From contig CAMPGJ010000027.1 of assembly GCA_946885425.1 (NCBI GenBank), positions 1-11,264 on the forward strand: a stretch of DNA of 11,264 nt, read 5' to 3'. Numbering within the stretch: the first letter of the stretch is position 1; each line of letters begins with the position of its first letter. The notes beneath the pieces were generated by a model. The model was not told the origin of the DNA, did not search any database, and saw only the letters and a list, made by a program, of their open reading frames with translations. The position numbers were made by a program, and so were the translations under genes. Positions 6,020-11,264 of the stretch are shown piece after piece. This DNA is from an uncultured bacterium (GTDB taxonomy: Bacteria; Patescibacteria; Microgenomatia; Levybacterales; UBA12049).

Positions 6020-6751
6020 GTGAACGCACCATATCATATTAAAGAAAAGTTTTATAAAGATGTTTTAACTGCAATAAAACAAAGCGGCATACCTTTTTTG
6101 ATCACCGGATCATATGCCTTCATGCATTATGTCGGTGTGAAGAAGCAACCTAAGGATATAGATGTCCTGTGTCATCCTCAGGATATAAAAACACTCCTCA
6201 GGTATCTTTCAAATGCAGGTTATAAAACAGAATTTACATACAAACACTGGTTAGCTAAAGTATATAATAATCACTCGTTTGTCGATATCATCTTTCGTAA
6301 TGGTAATGGCAAGCTCGCTGTCACCAGTGATTGGTTTGTAGACGTGACTTCTGCACAGATAGTCGGCATTACAGTTCCGCTTGTGCGTGCAGAAGAATTG
6401 ATATGTCAAAAGCTGTATGTAACAAGTAGAGATTGCTTTCATGGCCATGACGCCTATAAATTGATCTATACAATGGGCAAGAAACTAAATTGGCAAAGAA
6501 TATACTCGCTTATGCAGGATGACTGGCAAGTCCTTTATGCTCATATGCTCTTATACAGCTTTATACATCCAAACGATCATAAGAGTGTTCCAAAATGGCT
6601 CCTTACAAAACTCCATGAGAAAGAAGCTCTGCACTTGATCAAGCCGGTTCGATCCAAAGTTGCTTTTAGGGGCGATCTGATGTCAATGATCGATTACGCC
6701 ACGCCTCAACAATTACGCACACTTCACAATCATCCGGCAGATGCAAAATAA
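6020..6751 (+). CDS. Nucleotidyltransferase-fold protein (NTP_transf family)
   Basis: The frame is open back to a TTG at 5885, but residues before 6020 look non-coding and lie over a hairpin. Starting at GTG 6020, placed at the predicted transcription start, gives 243 residues. The DNA-polymerase-beta-like nucleotidyltransferase core is clear: FLITGSYAFMHYVG (26-39, with the GS motif at 30-31), KDIDVL (45-50, metal ligands Asp46 and Asp48) and SFVDIIFR (86-93, third carboxylate Asp89). The C-terminal half is helical, as in proteins annotated as nucleotidyltransferase or AbiEii-like substrate-binding parts. It could modify tRNA, a protein or an antibiotic; nothing here says which. There is no adjacent antitoxin or HEPN gene, so a MNT/HEPN-type toxin pair is not supported. 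Confidence 0.75.
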   Translation: MNAPYHIKEKFYKDVLTAIKQSGIPFLITGSYAFMHYVGVKKQPKDIDVLCHPQDIKTLLRYLSNAGYKTEFTYKHWLAKVYNNHSFVDIIFRNGNGKLAVTSDWFVDVTSAQIVGITVPLVRAEELICQKLYVTSRDCFHGHDAYKLIYTMGKKLNWQRIYSLMQDDWQVLYAHMLLYSFIHPNDHKSVPKWLLTKLHEKEALHLIKPVRSKVAFRGDLMSMIDYATPQQLRTLHNHPADAK

Positions 6752-6781
6752 TCTTAATAAAAAATACTTCCTTACATAAGC

Positions 6782-7030
6782 TTACGATCTATCGAAAAAA
6801 GAGCCGAGCCAATATAGAATATATGTATTAAGAACCAGAGGAGCGAAAATCATTACATACAGGAGCGCACCTGCCACGTTACCAAATTCAAAGAAAGAGA
6901 ATATCATGCTCCATGGCAAACCAAGAATAATGACGATAAAACTTTCTCCAAATAACCCTTGAGATGCAATAAGCACAATACACAACAACACGTATACAAG
7001 CGCAAAAATTAGACCGATTTTTGATTTCAT
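6782..7030 (-). CDS. Small three-helix membrane protein of unknown function
   Basis: An 82-residue hydrophobic protein from ATG 7030-7028. An in-frame GTG at 7048 would add six residues (VVFLDT), but the MKSK start is more typical before a membrane helix. Three membrane segments are visible at about residues 5-25, 29-50 and 55-77, with short charged ends (KSK at the start, DRS at the end). No catalytic or binding motif is recognised. It is transcribed against the nucleotidyltransferase gene (30 nt between stops) and diverges from the PQ-loop-like gene. A TATTCT at 8 nt before the ATG may be its -10 element. The gene looks real because its hydrophobic pattern and length are coherent, but there is no functional clue. 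Confidence 0.6.
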   Translation of the reverse strand: MKSKIGLIFALVYVLLCIVLIASQGLFGESFIVIILGLPWSMIFSFFEFGNVAGALLYVMIFAPLVLNTYILYWLGSFFDRS

Positions 7031-7057
7031 AGTATCTAAGAATACCACGTTTAATCA

Positions 7058-7100
7058 AAAATGAACTACCCCGCAGCAGAGCTGACGGGTAGTTCATTTT
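7058..7100. repeat. REP-like palindrome between divergent genes
   Basis: AAAATGAACTACCC (7058-7071) pairs perfectly with GGGTAGTTCATTTT (7087-7100), 14 bp. A 2-nt internal mismatch follows, then CAGC/GCTG (7074-7077 with 7081-7084) closing an AGA loop. It lies between two divergent genes, where a terminator would serve no known transcript, although AAATTTTT follows on the plus side. Form and location resemble REP/BIME-type palindromes mobilised by Y1 (RAYT) transposases; no such transposase is in the window and only one copy is seen. Confidence 0.6.
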
Positions 7101-7230
7101 AAATTTTTATGCAAATAGCAACACCAACTCTCTGCTCGAACTGGCGGACGATTTTCGAACGATTGATTGGATTGGAGAATATCCATATCCAACTTTAGCA
7201 CTAAATGAGATAAGGAACTTGGTGTCCTAA
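7093..7230 (+). pseudogene. Possible C-terminal gene scrap
   Basis: After the palindrome, one frame stays open to TAA at 7228-7230 and gives protein-like sequence: NTNSLLELADDFRTIDWIG followed by EYPYPTLALNEIRNLVS. It has balanced polar, acidic and aliphatic residues unlike the shadow frames nearby. There is no ATG or plausible start; the frame is closed by a TAG at 7090-7092 inside the palindrome. I do not recognise the family. The picture would fit a gene whose front was lost when the palindrome arrived. Chance remains a good alternative. Confidence 0.25.
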
Positions 7231-7247
7231 TTTATTATAGATAACAT

Positions 7248-7285
7248 ATCTCAACGAAATGATTGTTTCGTGATAATCTTGAGAT
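7248..7285 (+). promoter_or_regulatory. Hairpin directly upstream of the PQ-loop-like gene
   Basis: ATCTCAACGAAA (7248-7259) pairs with TTTCG (7266-7270) and TTGAGAT (7279-7285), giving 12 base pairs with an 8-nt bulge (TGATAATC) on the 3' side and a 6-nt loop. It ends one nt before the ATG at 7287, so it could hide the start codon region if transcribed. A -10-like TATTAT at 7233-7238 upstream would include it in the leader. Confidence 0.35.
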
Positions 7286-7286
7286 A

Positions 7287-7883
7287 ATGAAAGAGATTAT
7301 AGGTATAATAGCGGTTGTTCTAACATTCCTTGCATATATCCCCTACTACAGAGATATTATTCAAGGTAAGACTCGACCACATATTTACAGTTGGTCGTTA
7401 TGGGGACTACTTACCATCTTACTTGTCGCTCTCCAAATAAAAGGTGGTGCAGGTGCAGCTACCTGGGTAACAGCTTCGGCAGGACTACTATGTATCGGTG
7501 TCGTGTTATTTGGTTTGAAAAATGGCAAAAAGGATATAACAAAATCAGACACTATTGTTGCAATCCTATCGCTCCTTGCAATTATCTTTTGGCTTGTTAT
7601 TAAACAACCGGTGATATCAATCACACTTGTTATTATTGCTGACTTACTTGCCTTTATTCCTACTATTCGAAAGTCATACAGCGAACCCTATACTGAAACG
7701 TTATCACTGTATGTTACTAATGCTCTTCGTTTCGGTCTGGCACTTCTAGCAGTAGAGCAATATAACTATCTTTCTTCTTCTTGGATTATTGCTTGGATTA
7801 TCGGAAATTTAGGACTTTCAATCTTGCTCATCATTAGACGCAAACAACTAAGAAACTCAGATCAAAATTCAAAACTGTTTTAG
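7287..7883 (+). CDS. PQ-loop / SWEET-like multi-pass membrane protein
   Basis: A 198-residue protein with about seven membrane segments. It has an internal duplication: VLTFLAYIPYYRDIIQGKT in the first half and ADLLAFIPTIRKSYSEP in the second, each a membrane helix ending in a short proline-containing loop and basic residues. This is the pattern of PQ-loop/SWEET-type transporters (MtN3 family), although neither copy has the exact PQ dipeptide. Those proteins carry sugars or other small solutes down their gradient; the substrate here cannot be told. The track frame could begin at TTG 7263, but ATG 7287 gives the usual start straight into helix 1 and lies just after a hairpin. The C terminus is basic and polar (RRKQLRNSDQ). 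It converges on the three-gene nuclease cluster. Confidence 0.55.
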   Translation: MKEIIGIIAVVLTFLAYIPYYRDIIQGKTRPHIYSWSLWGLLTILLVALQIKGGAGAATWVTASAGLLCIGVVLFGLKNGKKDITKSDTIVAILSLLAIIFWLVIKQPVISITLVIIADLLAFIPTIRKSYSEPYTETLSLYVTNALRFGLALLAVEQYNYLSSSWIIAWIIGNLGLSILLIIRRKQLRNSDQNSKLF

Positions 7884-7896
7884 GATAAAATATAAC

Positions 7897-7932
7897 ATTA
7901 TCGTTCAAGTGCGATAAACCTGTCTCGATAAT
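7897..7932. terminator. Weak terminator-like inverted repeats between convergent genes
   Basis: ATTATCG (7897-7903) can pair with CGATAAT (7926-7932), 7 bp, or its TTATCG with the nearer CGATAA (7912-7917), 6 bp with an 8-nt loop. A TTTTTT run follows on the plus side at about 7937-7942. The stems are AT-rich and weak. It lies in the 49-nt gap between the PQ-loop-like gene and the end of the nuclease cluster, where a terminator is expected. Confidence 0.35.
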
Positions 7933-8661
7933 TCAATTTTTTAAGCCCATATACTTTCTTATAATTTTTATAGCGTGATCTCTTGGTATCTGTAAAACTT
8001 TCAATTGATTGTTTTTATTAATTACGATTTCACCAATGTAATCTGGTATTAACTTATTTGATCCATAAAACGTATATACCAAGCCACCCATTATTACTGA
8101 ATAACAGATACCTCCATTATGTCGATGCTTCATTGGCTGACTAATTATCTCAAAAGGTAAATCAGTATACCTTCTATAAGAACTTACTGAGCAAGGAAAT
8201 TGCAATACATCACCAGCATCTCCTTCGAATATCATCTTTCTTATAGTTTCTTCGTGTTCACCCAAATCTACAAAACGATAGAAATCATTACTTGATATAC
8301 TGAAACGCCATACAAGTGAAAGTAGAAATAGCTTAAACTTTTTATAATCAACTCCTTCACAAAGAACCCATTCAACTCCATCTGAAGTAATCTCATTTCG
8401 CATCTTAAGATTTTTAATTTTCCCAGTGTACAAAACATTATATGCATATCCCTCTAATTGACTTAAAACAATGTTGTCACAATTTTGACAAAGGATATCT
8501 GGTTCAAACAAACCTGTATATGTCTTTTTGCTAGTTACTGTATCAAGTTTCACCTTAAGAAAGGAATTGTCTTCATCCTTAAATTCCTTATAGAAAAAAT
8601 CAGGGGCAATGTGAGACTTCTTAAGTAAAGGCTTGTCCTGTAGGCAGAGTTTACAAATCAT
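7933..8661 (-). CDS. HNH-like treble-clef protein (CxxC...SHI...CxxC), third gene of nuclease cluster
   Basis: A 242-residue protein. The first 65 residues form a treble-clef/HNH-like module: CKLC (3-6), KKSHIAPDFF (14-23) with His17 in the catalytic-His position, then TGLFEPDILCQNCD (49-62) with Cys58 and Cys61. The four cysteines should bind one zinc. The remaining 180 residues are alpha/beta with SLVWRFSISS (about 114-123) and a conserved-looking VDLGEHEETIRKMIF stretch, and have no other recognised motif. Proteins with this layout are usually annotated HNH endonuclease or hypothetical. A second histidine of a full HNH pair is not obvious, so nuclease activity is inferred. Its ATG overlaps the stop of the upstream PD-(D/E)XK gene as ATGA, so the two are translationally coupled and probably act together. 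Confidence 0.75.
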   Translation of the reverse strand: MICKLCLQDKPLLKKSHIAPDFFYKEFKDEDNSFLKVKLDTVTSKKTYTGLFEPDILCQNCDNIVLSQLEGYAYNVLYTGKIKNLKMRNEITSDGVEWVLCEGVDYKKFKLFLLSLVWRFSISSNDFYRFVDLGEHEETIRKMIFEGDAGDVLQFPCSVSSYRRYTDLPFEIISQPMKHRHNGGICYSVIMGGLVYTFYGSNKLIPDYIGEIVINKNNQLKVLQIPRDHAIKIIRKYMGLKN

Positions 8662-10283
8662 TGATTTGGTTCTTTATCTTTTATGCCTATAACCTCAGAA
8701 CAGTATTCATTAAAAGCTCTATCCAATAGATTTTTTCGTGGTTGATTGTTAGTTATTTTTCCCAGCTCTGCTCTGAATCCCGTGGCAGCGTTTTTATTCG
8801 CCTCTAGTAATGGAATATCAATATCTATTTTATCTGCTACATAATAATAATCTTCTAATTCTTCAATACTTAACATGCCGTATTGAAAACACTTAATACC
8901 AGGATAATTATTTTCAAGATTTTCTAATGCTGCTTTTATGTTTTTCTGATACATAGGAGTAGAGACCAAAGGTATATCATAAAAAACAGCAATAGGCACA
9001 AGATTCTTACCTCTCAAATGTCTTAATTCTTCGAAGGTTTCAATATCTTGAATTCGTCTGTACCTTTGAACGATTGTATAGATAATCTTATTTACTACTT
9101 CTTTTCTGATATTTTCAGGGTCTCCTTTCTGTAAAACTTCCAAAGGAAATTGATATCCTTTTGTTTCAAATAAAAAAATCTTTTTTTCTGTGGTAACTAT
9201 CCAATCAAAGAATAATCTTCCACTTTTCTTTATATCATATGGGATCTGTGGTGATACTTTATATTCACCATAAATATCTTTAAGAATATCACCAACATAT
9301 TCCTCAAAAAGCTCCCCAAAGTATTTACGGAAATCACTCGCTTTTTTATTAGAATGTTTACGAAAGTAAGTATCAAACCACCAGAAAAATCCCTTAAAGG
9401 TTGATGTCATATATGCGGTCATACTTGGTGCGAGATAGTCATTTTCTCCTAATTTCACAATGGGCTTAATCCATAGTGGATTGAAACGGGTCTTTGTATA
9501 TTTAGGATCGAGATTTTTATTTAATGAATTATCCAAATCTCGGAATGTAGCATAGTCAGCACTTATAAGATTGAGAAATATACTCATTTTTTCTGCACTT
9601 AAAACATCATTTAAGCTAGTTATGTTCGCACCTGTAAGTTTTCCGATATTAAAACGTGGGAAGGTTACAAGTGCTGCGAAGATTACAAAACAAAGCTTTG
9701 TATATTCGAGTATTGTTATCCCAACTTCTTTTAAGAAAACATCATTCAAATTATCGAATGTACTATTACCTTCAAGTCTCAAATTAATTTTATAGAATAG
9801 ATACCATTGCCTAGTGAAAACATCTTTTGGTTCAGCTTGACTAACAAATTGTTGAAAATACATTGGCACTAACAATGAAGTAATCTCGGATTTGGCTGAA
9901 ACTTCTTGGATAAGATAATTGTGATAGATATTAAAAAGCCCTAAAAGATTATCTCTATTTCTAATACTCTCGCTCTTCCAATCATTGCTTCCTGATAAAA
10001 TCATTGCACTAGCAAGGTACTCAATTGCAAACTGTGTAAGAATAATATCCGAAGGATGCCGAACACCAACTCTACCTATTCGTTGCCATTCTTTAGGATA
10101 TGCATTATCAAAAATCTTTTTTGAAATAATAGCAAATTGTTCCAAAGCCTCATTTAATTTGTACGCTTTTATTGCATTAAAAAGCTCTTCTTGAGTAATT
10201 TTAAGCTCCTTATCTTCACAAGATATGTTTCCTAGTCGCAGGTCTATTTCAAGCACATTCTTACCCAATAAATCTTTGAACAT
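8658..10283 (-). CDS. 541-residue protein with PD-(D/E)XK nuclease-like domain, second gene of cluster
   Basis: The N-terminal 300 residues are mostly helical with no motif I recognise. From about 310 a restriction-endonuclease-like fold is readable: FGELFEEYVGDIL (322-334, the GxxFE helix with Glu327), FFDWIVTTEKKIFLFETKG (358-376) with Asp360 and the Glu373-x-Lys375 pair on adjacent strands, then a helix with VQRYRRIQD (395-403). All catalytic positions of a PD-(D/E)XK site are present, so DNA or RNA cleavage is plausible. The last 130 residues look alpha/beta and are not assigned. It follows the treble-clef gene by 34 nt and overlaps the HNH-like gene by ATGA. TAAAAT at 10295-10290 lies exactly 6 nt before the ATG and may give an internal leaderless transcript. 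No name is recognised. Confidence 0.8.
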   Translation of the reverse strand: MFKDLLGKNVLEIDLRLGNISCEDKELKITQEELFNAIKAYKLNEALEQFAIISKKIFDNAYPKEWQRIGRVGVRHPSDIILTQFAIEYLASAMILSGSNDWKSESIRNRDNLLGLFNIYHNYLIQEVSAKSEITSLLVPMYFQQFVSQAEPKDVFTRQWYLFYKINLRLEGNSTFDNLNDVFLKEVGITILEYTKLCFVIFAALVTFPRFNIGKLTGANITSLNDVLSAEKMSIFLNLISADYATFRDLDNSLNKNLDPKYTKTRFNPLWIKPIVKLGENDYLAPSMTAYMTSTFKGFFWWFDTYFRKHSNKKASDFRKYFGELFEEYVGDILKDIYGEYKVSPQIPYDIKKSGRLFFDWIVTTEKKIFLFETKGYQFPLEVLQKGDPENIRKEVVNKIIYTIVQRYRRIQDIETFEELRHLRGKNLVPIAVFYDIPLVSTPMYQKNIKAALENLENNYPGIKCFQYGMLSIEELEDYYYVADKIDIDIPLLEANKNAATGFRAELGKITNNQPRKNLLDRAFNEYCSEVIGIKDKEPNQ

Positions 10284-10289
10284 TATGGC

Positions 10290-10295
10290 ATTTTA
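10290..10295 (-). promoter_or_regulatory. -10-like hexamer inside the nuclease operon
   Basis: TAAAAT on the minus strand, 6 nt (GCCATA) before the ATG at 10283. The same spacing occurs at three other genes here. No good -35 box is seen. Confidence 0.3.
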
Positions 10296-10317
10296 GCATC
10301 TTTAGTACTAAATAATT

Positions 10318-11264
10318 TTACTTAAAAAAAGAAAGCCCAAGTTCTTTGTCTATAAGAGATTCTTCAACTGATAAAGTAACTGAATCTTTAACCCTTTCCT
10401 CCAGAATCTCTATCTGCTGAGAGGTAAAGGATTCAATTAATCTTGGTGAATAAACCACATTTTCACAATGATGTAGTATTAATCGTGATAGCAACTCCTT
10501 TTGAGTCTGTATGTCTTGATTAAATAATTGTTCATCCAAGAAAGTAAAAGTTTCTTGTGCAGCAGAGTCATAGCTCAACAAACAATATGTATTACCATTC
10601 TGAGGAAAAACCGTAAGAAAAAGCTGATCTGGTTTTATCCATGCATGCTCAGTAAAATGCTTTAATCTATTGCCATTAAAATCATGTGCCATTGTAATTG
10701 CTGAGCTTACAGCAATATCAGATTCTTCTTCGAAGATAAGAGTCTTAGTATGAATCTTTTCTACTTCCCTATGGAGAAGAGCTTCAACAAAGAGATTAAC
10801 TTCTTGTTGAATATCCTTAAGAGCTAATCTTAATCCTTCACGAAAAGCATTCAAGCTAGGATTATTAATATATTTAAGTTCCTCTACTACTACTTTTTCT
10901 GCCAGTAATTTTGCGTACCATTCCTTTGTTAAAGCACGAAATGCAAATAAAGCTTCTTGGTTTTTATCACCAGGTAAATAATCAATATCTTCAATAGGAG
11001 CGAAAACTTCCTTATCATGTTTTTGGCAGAAACCAGTAAATGTTGTTGCAACAGCTCTACCTACTCGTTGAAGTTTAAGCTGATTACCTTCATCATCAAA
11101 AAGAGGATTTATCATATAGAGATACCCATCAACACTCAGCTTGGTTAGAACCCCATTATTTTGTAAACTATGCGCTCGTATGATTCTTTCTGAGCATTCT
11201 GATCTATCCGGATAAAGACAAGTTCTAATTCCTGCTTCTGAAAAAACCTGTTTTACGATTCTTG
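10318..11264 (-). CDS. Cys/His treble-clef protein, first visible gene of nuclease cluster (N terminus outside window)
   Basis: An ATG at 11115 would give 265 residues, but the same frame stays open for 49 more codons to the right edge and that part carries the zinc motif, so the gene is partial. The extension reads RTCLYPDRSECSERIIRAHS: Cys-x7-Cys-x7-His. After a G-rich strand region comes TTFTGFCQKHD, giving Cys-x2-His. Together these are ligands of a treble-clef finger, with the His of AHS where an HNH catalytic His would be. The rest is helical: KNQEALFAFRALTKEWYAKL, a long helix rich in Glu and Lys, then an alpha/beta C-terminal part. I do not recognise a named family. It is followed at 34 nt by the PD-(D/E)XK gene in the same direction. 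Confidence 0.7.
   Translation of the reverse strand, partial: RIVKQVFSEAGIRTCLYPDRSECSERIIRAHSLQNNGVLTKLSVDGYLYMINPLFDDEGNQLKLQRVGRAVATTFTGFCQKHDKEVFAPIEDIDYLPGDKNQEALFAFRALTKEWYAKLLAEKVVVEELKYINNPSLNAFREGLRLALKDIQQEVNLFVEALLHREVEKIHTKTLIFEEESDIAVSSAITMAHDFNGNRLKHFTEHAWIKPDQLFLTVFPQNGNTYCLLSYDSAAQETFTFLDEQLFNQDIQTQKELLSRLILHHCENVVYSPRLIESFTSQQIEILEERVKDSVTLSVEESLIDKELGLSFFK

Noticed and set aside
6640..6656. GGTTCGATCC, resembling a tRNA T-loop
   Set aside because: It lies in frame within the nucleotidyltransferase gene and no acceptor or anticodon stem surrounds it.
9571..10194. Plus-strand frames of 74 and 69 codons opposite the 541-residue gene
   Set aside because: Shadows of the PD-(D/E)XK gene; no motif or start signal.

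Overview
The window looks like a chromosomal segment of a Candidate Phyla Radiation (Patescibacteria) bacterium, probably the Parcubacteria/Paceibacteria side. The strongest hint is the divergent TruB, whose first motif reads KNKRETPLEAL instead of the usual DKPxGxTS and which keeps YAGRLDP; this form is familiar from that group. Small genes, tight packing and an AT-rich base composition fit. No rRNA, tRNA or CRISPR was seen, and the organism call is inference.

Left part (1-7883) holds envelope and housekeeping genes. A minus-strand operon reads DUF202-like membrane protein (frameshifted twice), VanY-type D,D-carboxypeptidase, and the start of an ABC exporter that runs off the left edge. Facing right are truB and a secreted GH18 hydrolase. 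A minus-strand pair follows: a membrane-anchored YpfJ-type zinc metallopeptidase overlapping a small DUF2103-like gene. Diverging from it, a stand-alone RelA/SpoT-type HD hydrolase overlaps a DinB-fold protein. After a hairpin-rich spacer come a nucleotidyltransferase with a near-consensus promoter placed exactly for leaderless translation, a small minus-strand membrane protein, and a plus-strand PQ-loop/SWEET-like membrane protein. The last two are separated by a REP-like palindrome and a possible gene scrap.

Right part (7933-11264) is a compact minus-strand accessory cluster of three genes I cannot name: a Cys/His treble-clef (HNH-like) protein cut by the right edge, a 541-residue protein with a C-terminal-half PD-(D/E)XK nuclease signature, and a 242-residue CxxC...SHI...CxxC HNH-like protein joined to it by an ATGA overlap. 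Two different nuclease-type folds in a tight operon, in DNA that looks more AT-rich than the left side, suggest a mobile defence-type module. This is the most likely undescribed system in the window.

A recurring feature is the lack of clear Shine-Dalgarno sites. In four cases a -10-like hexamer sits exactly 6 nt before the start codon, which suggests that many transcripts here are leaderless.
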